A stretch of 64,000 nucleotides of DNA from NCEH01 sp043195135 (GTDB taxonomy: Bacteria; Pseudomonadota; Alphaproteobacteria; Rhizobiales; Xanthobacteraceae): assembly GCF_043195135.1 (NCBI RefSeq), contig NZ_JBAFWP010000003.1; one strand, 5' to 3'. A program made the translations under genes and the position numbers. This document shows, in pieces, positions 50,489-59,751 of this stretch; the first letter of the stretch is position 1, and each line of letters starts with the position of its first letter. Below the pieces are notes generated by a model. That model was not told where the DNA came from, did not search any database, and worked only from the letters and a program-made list of their open reading frames with translations.

Positions 50489-51390
50489 CAGCGGTAGACG
50501 ATCAGGGCGCTCTTGCGCAGTTCGGTCAGGAGCCGCTTGGATTCCGCCTGGAACTGCGCGGTTGCCAGCTGGTCCTTCACGTCGCGCTTATTCGCCGCCT
50601 CGCCGCGCACCTCGCGCTTGGCGCAGACGGCGAACACCTCGACGCCGGACTGCGTCACTTCCGCGGGCGCAAGCCGGCCGACTTCGGTCTTGTCGAGCAA
50701 TTGGCGCAGCGCCGCCGGCATTTCGGACGACAGGCGCAGGACCGGCGACCGCACCACCGTCTCCTTCATGGTCTTGACCATCGCGAGGCCGCTCTCGCAT
50801 CCGTTGAAGCGCGTGCGGAGCGCGTTGGCCTCGGCGAGGCGCGCCGCATAGGCATTGCTGCCGCGGGGCACGACGAGAACGATCGGTGTCAGCGTGTATT
50901 CCGTCGCCACCATCGAGGCGTTGCCGCTCTGGTTGATGGCCGCGAGCACGTCCTGGTCGCGCACCGAGACGCTGGGCGCGCGGGCGCGCACATATTGCTG
51001 CCAGATGTTGTCGGCACGCAGCTTCTGCTTGAAGGCGTTCGGCTCGATGCCGCCCTGCTTCAGCCCGTCGGCGAGTTGGTCCGCCGTGCGCCCCGAGCGC
51101 GATGCGACGTTGGCGAACAGATCGTCGATCTCCTTCTGATCGAGATCGATGCCCAGCTTCGCCCCTTGGGAGATCTTGAGGCGATCGTCGATCACTTCTT
51201 CGAGCGCTTCCTTCGCGCCGACGTTCTTGCGCTCCAGCAGCGTGTGCATTCGCTGCCGCTGGGCGACGTCGAAACTGGTGATGGGCGCCCCATTCACCAT
51301 GGCGAGAATCTGCTGCGCGCTGGCCCCTCCGCTGGAAAGGGCTGCAACGGCAAGGCTAAGGAGGAAGAGGAAGCGGCGGCACGACTGCAT
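50488..51390 (-). CDS. surA: Periplasmic SurA-like chaperone/peptidyl-prolyl isomerase
   Basis: A 300-residue exported protein with a signal peptide (about 1-25, cleavage after ASA). The SurA N-terminal chaperone domain follows: QQILAMVNGAPITSFDVAQRQRM, then ALEEVIDDRLKISQGAKLGI. The C-terminal part is shorter than the two parvulin domains of E. coli SurA (428 residues), so it is a compact alphaproteobacterial type. It assists beta-barrel proteins such as LptD, whose gene is directly upstream (145 bp). Confidence 0.9.
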   Translation of the reverse strand: MQSCRRFLFLLSLAVAALSSGGASAQQILAMVNGAPITSFDVAQRQRMHTLLERKNVGAKEALEEVIDDRLKISQGAKLGIDLDQKEIDDLFANVASRSGRTADQLADGLKQGGIEPNAFKQKLRADNIWQQYVRARAPSVSVRDQDVLAAINQSGNASMVATEYTLTPIVLVVPRGSNAYAARLAEANALRTRFNGCESGLAMVKTMKETVVRSPVLRLSSEMPAALRQLLDKTEVGRLAPAEVTQSGVEVFAVCAKREVRGEAANKRDVKDQLATAQFQAESKRLLTELRKSALIVYR

Positions 51391-51535
51391 CGGTCAACCC
51401 GGATTGGCTCGGCGAGGGGCGGGAGACGAAGGCCTCCCTGCGCGCTTAACCCGCGCCCTTCGGCTTGTAAATGCTTGTTGCCGCCTCCTGTGGCGGCATT
51501 TGGGCCGCGCGCGCCGCGAAGCCCGCGCGCGGGCG

Positions 51536-54007
51536 TCACTGCGTCGAGCTGCCGATCGCCGACTTGACCTTGGTTTCACCCAGGGTGCGCAATCCGATGG
51601 TGAGCATGACCGTATTGTTCGGGCCGTTGTTCGGCCCGTTGATCGAATAATCGGAGAGATAGGTCAGAGCCAGGGTGAAGCAATCGTCGGCATAGGTGAT
51701 GGCCGCCGTGGTCATGTCGATGCTCGCCTGGGCGATGTTGTAGCGGATACCGCCGCTGACCGACCACACGTCCGTCAGCTTGTAGCTGGCGGTCGTCAGG
51801 ACGCCCTCGCGCTCCTGGTAATAGCCGAGCAGGGGCTGGGGCTCATAGCGGCCATAGGTTGCGGACAGGGAGAGGCGGTCGATGCTCGTGCGCCCCTCAA
51901 GTTCCAGCCGCTGCAACGTGTAGTTTTCCTCGTCGAAGCGGAAGCGGGAGATGAATTCGAGATTGTTGGTCGGCGAATAGCTGAACCGGGCGACATAGTC
52001 CGAGGTGCTCGTCTCCAGGCCCGATTCCAGGCCCGTGTTCGCCATGTCGCCATAGGCGAAAGAGTTCTTGCCGAACAGGCTGTAGGACTGGCCGACCACC
52101 GCCGAGATGACGCCGGCGCCATTGAGCGCGGCGGTATAGGTGACACCCACATTGAGGCGGCTGCCACCTTCGACCCGGTCCCAACCGGAATATTTGCTGA
52201 CCGAGAACAGATTGGCATCGTCGAACACGAGGCTCTGCGCATCCTCGTTCGGGAATTTGCCGATGCTGGTCTCGTTGGGGCGGATGATCAGCTGGGCGCG
52301 CGGCTCGATCGTCTGCGTGCCCCAATTCTCCACGGAGATGAAGGGATAGCGGTAATCGAGGCCGATCACCGGCATGGCGCGGATCAGGTCGTCATTGCCG
52401 GACTGAAGCACATTCTGTCCCGCCAGCGTGGGCCCGTCGGTGTAATTGGTGGGCAAGGCGCTGATATTGGCGTGCGCCACGTCCACGCGGGCGCTGGCGA
52501 ACGGCGTCCACATCTGCCCGGCGGCGTCGGTCAGCGTCTTCTTCCAATAGAACTCGCCGCTGAGCCGCTGGTAGTCGCCCGGCGCGCCGCGCAGCAGGCA
52601 TTGGGTGGGGTTCGGATTGCTCAGCAGGCAGGAGCCGGGCGGAATGCCGGTTGCGCCGCCCACCCAGGAGGTGGCCGCCGAAGTGCCGACAAAGTCGGCC
52701 TCGGTGCGCGACACGGAGTTGAAGTTCACCTTCACGCCCGCTTCGCCGCCGAAGATCGGATTGCCGAAGACATAGTTGTAGTTGAACGTTCCGACCACCG
52801 GGATGAGGTCCTGGTTGTCGGTGACCGACAGGCCGAGGAAGTACATGCCCCGCACGTCGAAGAAGCTGCGATCGCCCTGGCCGGTCAAATAGGCCTGCGA
52901 GATCTTCTCCGTTTCGGCGGCGCCGATCAGCCCATAATCCCGCAGGAAGGTGCGGTCGGAGGTCAGCGTGCCGTCCCAGCCCCATTGCCACTGGCTGTTG
53001 ATGACGAAATTGCCCGAGCTCTGCACCATGCCGCGGTTTTCGCGATAGCCCGGCAGGCCGGCGAACTGCTCGATATCCTGCTGCTGGATGCCGGCGGCGC
53101 GGATGTTATAGGACCCGTCGATCAGCCGCTGGCGCCATTCTCCCTTGGCCAGCAGGCCCTGCTTGGAGAAATAGAGCGGATCGAAGGTGAGGTCGCGGTC
53201 GGGCGCGATGTTCCAGAAGAACGGCACGCCGGCACCGATGCCCAGCATGCTGTTGTTGTAGAATTCCGGCATCAGGAAGCCGGTCTTGCGCTTCACCGTG
53301 GGGTCGGGCGAGGAGAAGTAAGGGAAATACGCGAACGGCAGCCCGAAAAACTCGAGCGTGGCGTCCTTGTAATAGATCATCTGCTCATTCTGATTGTGAA
53401 TGATGCGCGCCGCCTTGATCTGCCAGAGCACCGGCTTTTCCGGATGGTCCTTGCAGGGTTCGCAGGCGGTGTAGACGCCATTCTGGAACACCGTGATGTT
53501 GCCGTCCGTGCGGTCGGCGCGTGTTGCCGCGAAATGGGTCTTGTCCGGCGTGTCCACGCGCAGTGACTCCAGGAACCCGTCCCGGAAGTCCTCGGTCAGC
53601 TGCATGGTGTTGGCGGTCAGGATCTTGCCGTCGGGCTGCTTCAGCAGCACGTCGCCCTCGGCGCGCAGCGTGTTCGCCTTGCGGTCGAAGGTCACGCGCT
53701 TCGCCTCCAGGGTGGAGCCGTCATAATAAATCTGAACGTTGCCGACCGCCGAGATCTTGTCGTGCTCGTAGTCGTAGACCAGCTCGTCGGCGGTCACGAG
53801 CATCTTCTTGTTGGGGTCCGCCTTGGGCATCTTGGTGTTGGCAAAGCTCGCCGTCTGCGCGGCCGCCGTGCCGGGTTGCAGCACAGCAAAGGCCAGAGCA
53901 GCGCACAGGAGGCCGACGACAAAAGCCCAGCCGCCCCCGCTGCGGCGCAAGGCGCGCCGGCCGGTTGCAGCTCCATGGCCTTCGGCGGGGGGAAACCCGA
54001 CCGTCAT
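51536..54007 (-). CDS. lptD: LPS-assembly protein LptD
   Basis: Outer-membrane beta-barrel that inserts LPS into the outer leaflet. It is 823 residues: a signal/anchor region (about 28-50), an LptA-like jellyroll domain (LVTADELVYDYEHDKISAVGNVQIYYDG, about 70-97, onward) and a barrel from about residue 300. The cysteines C182 and C185 in a CEPC motif and one Cys near the C-terminus (DDCFTLALTYL) may form the structural disulfides; the pattern differs from E. coli. The start overlaps lptG as ATGA. It belongs to the run lptF-lptG-lptD-surA. Confidence 0.95.
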   Translation of the reverse strand: MTVGFPPAEGHGAATGRRALRRSGGGWAFVVGLLCAALAFAVLQPGTAAAQTASFANTKMPKADPNKKMLVTADELVYDYEHDKISAVGNVQIYYDGSTLEAKRVTFDRKANTLRAEGDVLLKQPDGKILTANTMQLTEDFRDGFLESLRVDTPDKTHFAATRADRTDGNITVFQNGVYTACEPCKDHPEKPVLWQIKAARIIHNQNEQMIYYKDATLEFFGLPFAYFPYFSSPDPTVKRKTGFLMPEFYNNSMLGIGAGVPFFWNIAPDRDLTFDPLYFSKQGLLAKGEWRQRLIDGSYNIRAAGIQQQDIEQFAGLPGYRENRGMVQSSGNFVINSQWQWGWDGTLTSDRTFLRDYGLIGAAETEKISQAYLTGQGDRSFFDVRGMYFLGLSVTDNQDLIPVVGTFNYNYVFGNPIFGGEAGVKVNFNSVSRTEADFVGTSAATSWVGGATGIPPGSCLLSNPNPTQCLLRGAPGDYQRLSGEFYWKKTLTDAAGQMWTPFASARVDVAHANISALPTNYTDGPTLAGQNVLQSGNDDLIRAMPVIGLDYRYPFISVENWGTQTIEPRAQLIIRPNETSIGKFPNEDAQSLVFDDANLFSVSKYSGWDRVEGGSRLNVGVTYTAALNGAGVISAVVGQSYSLFGKNSFAYGDMANTGLESGLETSTSDYVARFSYSPTNNLEFISRFRFDEENYTLQRLELEGRTSIDRLSLSATYGRYEPQPLLGYYQEREGVLTTASYKLTDVWSVSGGIRYNIAQASIDMTTAAITYADDCFTLALTYLSDYSINGPNNGPNNTVMLTIGLRTLGETKVKSAIGSSTQ

Positions 54008-55095
54008 CCGTCCTCCCGGTGCAACAATACGAGAATCCCCAGGAATATCCCCGCCACCGCTGGAAACCATGCAGCAGCAACGGGATGCACCACGCCCGCC
54101 TCACCTAAATCCTCGGCGAGCTTGGTTCCCAGATAAAGCAGAAAGCCCGCCACGACGCCACCGAGAATCGTCTGACCGACCCCCCCGAAGCGGAACACGC
54201 GCAGGCCGACCACCGCGGCGATAAGTACCATGGCCACGAGCAAAAATGGCCGCGCCAAAAGGCTTTGAAGCTGAAGCCGGTAGCGGCTCGCGCCGAAGCC
54301 CTGCTGCTCTGCACTCTCGATCGCCGACGGAAGTTGCCAAAAAGACACGGTATCGGGCGAGATCAGGCTCTCCTGGACCTGCGAGGGGTCCAGATTCGTC
54401 GCAACAAGGTAAACGGAATAGGTCTGCTGCTCGAACCCCGGCACCAGCACGCGGACATCCTGCAAACGCCAGAAACCGTCCTCCAGTACCGCAGAACGCG
54501 CCTCGATGCGCTGCACCAGGCGATCCTTGCGATCGAACTCGAACATGGTCACGCCCACCAGCTCGCGCCCGCCCTGCTGGGAGGAGCCGGCCTGGATGAT
54601 GGCTTGGCCGTCGATGCTCTGCTGGCGCACCCAGAAGCCCGCCTTCCCCTGGGCCATCAGCCCGGCGGTGGTGTTGAAGATCTCCCCCTCCATCCGATTC
54701 GCCCGTTCCTTGAATTCCGCGGAGACGGGGTTGAACAGGGTGGTGGAGGCGACGCCGATCAGGAAGGCGACGAGCACAGCCGGAAAAATGAACTGCCACG
54801 CCGAAAGCCCGATCGCCCTTGCAACCACCAGCTCAAGCTTGCGCGAGAGCGTCACGAAGGTGGCGATGGCGCCGAAGAGCACCGCGAACGGCAATAATTG
54901 CTCGGTGAAGGCGGGCGTCCGGTAGACCGTCAGCAGGCCCACGACCAGCGAGGTCACCTCGTCGCGGTCCGCCGTGCGGCGGGTCATCTCGAGGAAATCC
55001 ACCAGCATGATCAGGGCGACGCAGGAAAAAAAGATCATCGCCACGGACGAAAAGAAGCGTCGCGCGAAATAGAAGCCGAGGGTTTTTCCGATCAT
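54004..55095 (-). CDS. lptG: LPS export ABC transporter permease LptG
   Basis: A 363-residue inner-membrane permease of the LptB2FG machine that extracts LPS. It has six predicted membrane segments, three at each end, with a periplasmic beta-jellyroll between. GKTLGFYFARRFFSSVAMIF at the start and the coupling region LSRKLELVVARAIGLSAWQF are typical. It starts 3 bp after lptF. LptB is not in the window. Confidence 0.95.
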   Translation of the reverse strand: MIGKTLGFYFARRFFSSVAMIFFSCVALIMLVDFLEMTRRTADRDEVTSLVVGLLTVYRTPAFTEQLLPFAVLFGAIATFVTLSRKLELVVARAIGLSAWQFIFPAVLVAFLIGVASTTLFNPVSAEFKERANRMEGEIFNTTAGLMAQGKAGFWVRQQSIDGQAIIQAGSSQQGGRELVGVTMFEFDRKDRLVQRIEARSAVLEDGFWRLQDVRVLVPGFEQQTYSVYLVATNLDPSQVQESLISPDTVSFWQLPSAIESAEQQGFGASRYRLQLQSLLARPFLLVAMVLIAAVVGLRVFRFGGVGQTILGGVVAGFLLYLGTKLAEDLGEAGVVHPVAAAWFPAVAGIFLGILVLLHREDG

Positions 55096-55098
55096 GGC

Positions 55099-56259
55099 TC
55101 AGGTCGCCGAGAGCCGGGAAACGCGCAAGGCGATCGCGTCGATGATGCGGGTGAGGAATCCGGGCACGGCGATCTTGACCCGTCCGTCGAGGGCGAGCGC
55201 GCACAGCACGATTGAGGTGATCGGCAGCAGATAGGCGATGGGCACTGCCGCCGCCGAGGTCCGCAACTGGCCGGTCACGACGAAATTCGCGATCTGGAGC
55301 GTCACCATGATGGGGATGATCGCCGTCAACGCCAGCGCCCGGCCCTGGCGCGTGGTGCGCGGACGGGCCAGGGCGGCCGCCGCCACCGCGAAGAACGCGA
55401 ACGGGTAGAGACCGGAAGAGAGGCGCTTGTGGACCTCCTCGCGGAAGCGTCCCCCCTGCCCCATGATGCGGTACATGTCGTTTGCGGGCGGGTTCAGCAC
55501 ATATTCGAACGGCCGCTCGTTCGGGCGGATATCGACCGCCTGCGAGCCCGGGGCGAGCTCGGACAACCCGAACGCGTAGCGCTGGAACGCCACGACCGAG
55601 CCGTTGCTGTTGGACCCGGAGGTCCGCCGGTGAATGGAGCCGTCTTCGAGCACCAGGAAAATGCCGTTGGGAGTTTCGACGATCTGCCCACGATCCGCGA
55701 GATAGGTGGAGATTTCCTTTTCCCGCGCGTCATTGATGAAAACGCCGTGCATCACGCCATTGGCGGAGCGCTCGCGCACGTGGAACACCAGGCCCTGCGC
55801 CAGGTTCACGAAACGGCCCGGCTGCGCCACGAACGACACAACGTCCGCGCGAACCCGCGACACCTGATCGCGAAACATGCGCAGGCTCCCAGGCACCAGA
55901 TCGATCGAGAGCGCGGCGCAGAACAGCGAGACCAGGGTGGCGAGAAGAATCATCGAGCGCAGCACGCGCCAGTGGCTCATGCCGGCCGCGGCCATCACCA
56001 CGATTTCGGAATCGCCGTTCAGCTTCAGCAAGGTATAGGCCGTGGCGATGAACAGGGCCGCGGGCGCGATCACCAGGATCAGGGTCGGCACGGACAGGGA
56101 TGTGATTGCGAAGAAGGCCAGGATGGTCTGGCCTTGGCTGGTCACGAGGTCGAGCTGGCGAAGCGCCTGGGTCGACCAGATCATTGCCGTCAGAACGATG
56201 GTCACGCCCAGGAAGGCGACCGCCGCGGTCTGAAAAATGTAACGATCGAGACGGCCCAT
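55099..56259 (-). CDS. lptF: LPS export ABC transporter permease LptF
   Basis: A 386-residue partner of LptG with the same six-segment architecture. MGRLDRYIFQTAAVAFLGVTIVLTAMIW opens it; LNGDSEIVVMAAAGMSHWRVLRSM is the coupling-helix region, and GVFINDAREKEISTYLADRGQIVE begins the periplasmic jellyroll. First gene of the lptF-lptG-lptD-surA-pdxA-rsmA run, 136 bp downstream of mepA. Confidence 0.95.
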   Translation of the reverse strand: MGRLDRYIFQTAAVAFLGVTIVLTAMIWSTQALRQLDLVTSQGQTILAFFAITSLSVPTLILVIAPAALFIATAYTLLKLNGDSEIVVMAAAGMSHWRVLRSMILLATLVSLFCAALSIDLVPGSLRMFRDQVSRVRADVVSFVAQPGRFVNLAQGLVFHVRERSANGVMHGVFINDAREKEISTYLADRGQIVETPNGIFLVLEDGSIHRRTSGSNSNGSVVAFQRYAFGLSELAPGSQAVDIRPNERPFEYVLNPPANDMYRIMGQGGRFREEVHKRLSSGLYPFAFFAVAAAALARPRTTRQGRALALTAIIPIMVTLQIANFVVTGQLRTSAAAVPIAYLLPITSIVLCALALDGRVKIAVPGFLTRIIDAIALRVSRLSAT

Positions 56260-56395
56260 ACATCCTCGTCAGACGCGTGATCGCCGCCCCGTCACGCTTC
56301 ACCTTGGAACCGCTCCTGGATAGCGGCTTCCACGGTGCGGTGCAAATGCGGCACGCCGGGGGCACCGGGATAGCCCCCGCCCGCCAGGGTTAAGC

Positions 56396-57325
56396 TTAAT
56401 GTGCGCCGAGCACGGCGGCGCAGGCCGGCGGAAGGTCCGCGAGAATCAGGGGCGGCGTCGGCTTCGGCGGGACCTTGGGGGGCTTGGGATGCAGCACCTC
56501 GTCCGTGAACCACCAGGCAAGGTCCGCACCGCACCCATCCCCCTGGGGCGGCGGTTCCTGGGGCCGGCAATCGGGACTGTCGGCCGGGCAGCTCAAGCGC
56601 ACGTGCATGTGATAATCGTGCCCCCAATAGGGACGCACCTTGGTCATCCAGCCCCGGTCGCCGCGCGCATCGCGGCACAGCGCTTTCTTGATCGCGGCAT
56701 TCACGAAGATGCGCTCGACGCGCGGATCGAGGGCGGCCGCGCGGATGACGGCGATATGGTCCGGCGTCCAGACCTTGGGATCAACGTCCAGCCGATCGGG
56801 GCGCACCACCATGGTGGCCGAGAGGCTCTCGCGTTCCGCGCGCGACAGTTCGTGCCCTGGGCTCGGGGTCAGCCAGATGTCGGCATCAAGGCCGACCTGA
56901 TGGGACGCGTGGCCGGTGCGCATGGGGCCGCCGCGCGGCTGCGCCATGTCGCCCACGAGGATGCCGCGCCAGTTCGAGACCGTGGGCACGACCGCCGCGA
57001 AACGCTCAAGAAAATCAATGAGGTCGGGGTGACCCCAATTGCGATTGCGCGACAGCCGCATCACCTGCCATGTGGCGCCGGTGACCGGCAGGGCCGCGCC
57101 GCCGGCAAGGCAGCCCTTGGAATAAAACCCCACTGCCCGCGCCGCGAGCGGGGCGGGAGCGTTGACCGCACCGAACAACTCGCGCGCCGGCACAGCGGCC
57201 GCCCCGCCGGGTGCGGGGCTCTGCGCGCGCACCGGTTCCGCCGCCACGAGCGCCACGGCGGCAACGAGCGCGGCCGCAAGATTCCAGAGTCGCCGCAGCG
57301 CGATCGAGGTCCGGCGTGCGATCAT
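56396..57325 (-). CDS. mepA: Penicillin-insensitive murein endopeptidase MepA
   Basis: A 309-residue periplasmic zinc LAS-type peptidase (family M74) that cuts D-Ala-mDAP and mDAP-mDAP cross-links in E. coli. A signal peptide spans about 1-34 (RAQ). The metal-binding block GHASHQVGLDADIW has H142 and D149, and the later WGHDYHMHVRLSC supplies the third ligand and catalytic His. GDMAQPRGGPM precedes. The start codon overlaps the stop of the upstream L,D-transpeptidase by 4 bp (ATGA), so they are co-translated. The Pro-rich C-terminus (KPPKVPPKPTPP) is unremarkable. Confidence 0.95.
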   Translation of the reverse strand: MIARRTSIALRRLWNLAAALVAAVALVAAEPVRAQSPAPGGAAAVPARELFGAVNAPAPLAARAVGFYSKGCLAGGAALPVTGATWQVMRLSRNRNWGHPDLIDFLERFAAVVPTVSNWRGILVGDMAQPRGGPMRTGHASHQVGLDADIWLTPSPGHELSRAERESLSATMVVRPDRLDVDPKVWTPDHIAVIRAAALDPRVERIFVNAAIKKALCRDARGDRGWMTKVRPYWGHDYHMHVRLSCPADSPDCRPQEPPPQGDGCGADLAWWFTDEVLHPKPPKVPPKPTPPLILADLPPACAAVLGAH

Positions 57326-58326
57326 ACCGTGCCCTTGCGGGTGAGAATGACGAAATCCTTGTCGGTGCGCGTTCCCGGATGGGCCGGCAGGTCGGTGATC
57401 AGCAAGGTGGCGCCGGGGCTCAGCATGGCACTCAAATCCCGGTTGATCGCGGGATCCACCACGATACGCGAGAGCGCCTCCTGAGCAAGGCCAGGCTGCG
57501 CGCCGTTGCCCTCGTAGCTCACCGCCATCCAGCGCGGCGTGCGCCCGACGCCATCGGCGGCCAGCAGATACACCACATTGCCGAGCGGCTTTGCCGGGTC
57601 CTGAACGGTAATCGCGCCTTCCAGCACCACCGCCCCGCCGCGCAACACGATCAGCTTTCGGTCGGCGCCGCTGGCGACCAGGGAAACCGGATCGCCGGCC
57701 GCCGCGACCAGGGTCGGCTTGGCGTCGGCATCGAACATCTTGTCCACGTCCGCCGGCAGGATCAGGCCCGGATCCAGCACATCGGTCGGCCCGCTATGGC
57801 TGTCGGCGATGATCACCGGCGTCCCAACCTGGGTGATGGAGAACAGCAGCTTGGCGAAGGCGAGCGGCAGGTGAACGCAGCCGTGCGAGGAAGGATAGCC
57901 CGGCAACCCGCCCGCATGGAGCGCCACGCCAGACCAGGTGAGCCGCTCCGAATAGGGCATGGCGGCATCATTATAGACCGAGGAATGGTGATCCACGTCC
58001 TTGTTCAGGATGGTGAACACCCCGGTTGGCGTGTCATGGCCCTCGCGCCCGGTCGAAACGGTGGAAACGCCGATGCGCACGCCGTTGCGATAGACGAAGC
58101 AGCGCTGCTGCGGCAGCGACACCACGATGGCGACCAGCCCTTCGGGCGCCCGTTCGGGGTACCAGATAAAGGTCCCCGGCTTCAGGTCGCGGATGGCGAC
58201 CTCGTCGGGATCGTCGGCTGCCCGCACCACAAACAGGGGCGTGGACAGGAGGCCCACGCCCGCGCCGCAGAGGGCGCGCAGCGCCGCCCTCCGGCTGAAG
58301 ATCATCCCCGCACCCATCGCACCCAT
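57322..58326 (-). CDS. L,D-transpeptidase (YkuD), twin-arginine-type signal
   Basis: About 334 residues. The YkuD catalytic domain has PTGVFTI and HAGGLPGYPSSHGCVHLP with the nucleophile C150 and its histidine neighbours. The N-terminus FSRRAALRALCGAGVGLL resembles a twin-arginine signal. Such enzymes form 3-3 mDAP cross-links or attach lipoproteins. The C-terminal half (from about 180) is an additional domain of unknown role. Start uncertain: GTG at 58371 and ATG at 58305 are also possible; 58326 was chosen as a compromise that leaves a complete Tat signal. Co-translated with mepA through a 4-bp overlap. Confidence 0.88.
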   Translation of the reverse strand: MGAMGAGMIFSRRAALRALCGAGVGLLSTPLFVVRAADDPDEVAIRDLKPGTFIWYPERAPEGLVAIVVSLPQQRCFVYRNGVRIGVSTVSTGREGHDTPTGVFTILNKDVDHHSSVYNDAAMPYSERLTWSGVALHAGGLPGYPSSHGCVHLPLAFAKLLFSITQVGTPVIIADSHSGPTDVLDPGLILPADVDKMFDADAKPTLVAAAGDPVSLVASGADRKLIVLRGGAVVLEGAITVQDPAKPLGNVVYLLAADGVGRTPRWMAVSYEGNGAQPGLAQEALSRIVVDPAINRDLSAMLSPGATLLITDLPAHPGTRTDKDFVILTRKGTV

Positions 58327-58405
58327 CCCGTCTGGCCGGTTTGCGCAAGAACGTAAGCGAGGCAAGTTCACCGTTCGTTAAGCGCGTTCCTGCGCCGGTA
58401 CGGGC

Positions 58406-59179
58406 TCAGCCGCGATAAATCGGCGCGCCGGAAGGGGCACCCGTGGTGCCGCCGTCCACCACGATCTCGGCAGCGGTAATGTTGGAGGCATCGTCGGATG
58501 CCAGGAACAACACGGTCTTCGCCACTTCCTCCGCTTCGCCCACGCGGCCGAGGGGAATCGAGCGGGCAAGGCCTGCATCGAGCGCCGCGCGCGCTTGCTC
58601 GGTGGGCGCGTAGGCCGACCAGATGGGCGTGCGCGCCGCTCCCGGCACCACGACGTTCACCCGGATGCCGCGCGGCGCAAGCTCGGAAGCAAGAACCCGC
58701 GACATCGCCCGCACGCCGGCCTTGCTGGCCGCATAGGCCGCCCAATTGGGCGCGCCAAGCACCGCCAACACCGAGCCGTTGAGCACCACCGACCCGCCTT
58801 TTTCCAGGAACGGCTCGGCGGCCTGAACCGTGAAGAACACGCCGGTCAGGTTGGTACGGATGATGGTCTCGAACGTCTCCTTGCTCGTCTGGCCGAGCGG
58901 CGTGGCGCCACCGATGCCGGCATTGGCGAATACGATATCCAGCCCGCCGAACGCTTCGGCCGCCTGCTTCACGGCGAGGGCCGTGGCCTCGAAATCCCCC
59001 ACGTCGGCCGGGAGTGCCAGGAGGTTCGGGCCAAGCTCGGCGGCCGCCGCGTCCAGGGTCTCCCGGTTCCGCCCGGTGATCGCGACTTTCGCCCCTTCCG
59101 AGATGAAGAGACGGGCGGTGGCCAAGCCGATTCCGCTGTTGCCGCCGGTGATGAGGGCCCGCTTGCCTGAGAGACGCAT
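58406..59179 (-). CDS. Short-chain dehydrogenase/reductase divergent from an HxlR regulator
   Basis: A 257-residue classical SDR: TGGNSGIG at about 11-18, NAG near 85, YAASK catalytic block and terminal GGTTGAPSGAP. Three ATGs are in frame (59194, 59191, 59179); the last is preferred because GGAG lies at the right distance. It is divergent from the HxlR gene with 119 bp between starts, and that interval holds a matching inverted repeat, so the SDR is probably the HxlR target. Such pairs often detoxify reactive electrophiles. Substrate unknown. Confidence 0.92.
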   Translation of the reverse strand: MRLSGKRALITGGNSGIGLATARLFISEGAKVAITGRNRETLDAAAAELGPNLLALPADVGDFEATALAVKQAAEAFGGLDIVFANAGIGGATPLGQTSKETFETIIRTNLTGVFFTVQAAEPFLEKGGSVVLNGSVLAVLGAPNWAAYAASKAGVRAMSRVLASELAPRGIRVNVVVPGAARTPIWSAYAPTEQARAALDAGLARSIPLGRVGEAEEVAKTVLFLASDDASNITAAEIVVDGGTTGAPSGAPIYRG

Positions 59180-59196
59180 CGTAAACTCCATCATTT

Positions 59197-59251
59197 GGTT
59201 GCATATTGAAACCTGATGGACGTGTAGCGCTTTTGGTTTTATGATGCAACC
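59197..59251. promoter_or_regulatory. Candidate HxlR operator: GGTTGCAT / ATGCAACC inverted repeat
   Basis: GGTTGCAT (59197-59204) and ATGCAACC (59244-59251) are perfect 8-bp inverted arms between the divergent SDR and HxlR start codons. On each strand the arm is followed by an ATGATGG-like element. The spacing (39 bp between arms) would suit two dimers. Binding by the adjacent regulator is inferred. Confidence 0.55.
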
Positions 59252-59298
59252 TGTTTGATGATGGCCATCATTGAACAAGCCCGGCGGAGAGGAGAGCC

Positions 59299-59751
59299 AT
59301 GAAACGCACGCGACTGGACGAAGCCACCTGCCCCATCGCCCGGACACTGGACGTCGTGGGCGATTGGTGGTCGCTGCTGATCGTGCGCGACGCCTTCCTG
59401 GGAAAGCGCCGGTTCGGGGAATTTCAGAAGGGGCTGGGGGTGGCCAAGAACATCCTCTCGGCCCGGCTGAAAGCGCTGGTGGCGGATGGAATTCTTGCCA
59501 GCGTTCCCGCCTCGGACGGCAGTGCGTTCAACGATTATGTGCTGACGCAGAAGGGTCGCGACCTGTTCCCGGTCGTCATCGCCCTGCGCCAATGGGGCGA
59601 GAAACACGGCTTCGCCAGCGGCGAGAGCTTTCCGCCGCTGGTGGATGCCGCCTGCGGCATGCCCATCGCCCCGCTCGAAGTGCGGGACGCCGCGGGAAAG
59701 ACCTTGCAACCGCAGGACACAATCCTGCTGCCGCTGCCTCAGGAGGCGTAG
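59299..59751 (+). CDS. HxlR-family transcriptional regulator
   Basis: A 150-residue winged-helix regulator. The opening CPIARTLDVVGDWWSLLIVRDAF with the conserved cysteine C11, then RRFGEFQKGLGVAKNILSARLKAL (recognition region) and YVLTQKGRDLFPV are diagnostic of HxlR. The N-terminal Cys is used for redox or aldehyde sensing in several homologues. It is divergent from the SDR. Its 3' end overlaps the convergent der gene by 13 bp. Confidence 0.93.
   Translation: MKRTRLDEATCPIARTLDVVGDWWSLLIVRDAFLGKRRFGEFQKGLGVAKNILSARLKALVADGILASVPASDGSAFNDYVLTQKGRDLFPVVIALRQWGEKHGFASGESFPPLVDAACGMPIAPLEVRDAAGKTLQPQDTILLPLPQEA

Noticed and set aside
51149..53566. Open frame of about 805 codons opposite lptD and surA
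   Set aside because: No recognisable domain, low-complexity composition and complete overlap with well-supported genes on the other strand.
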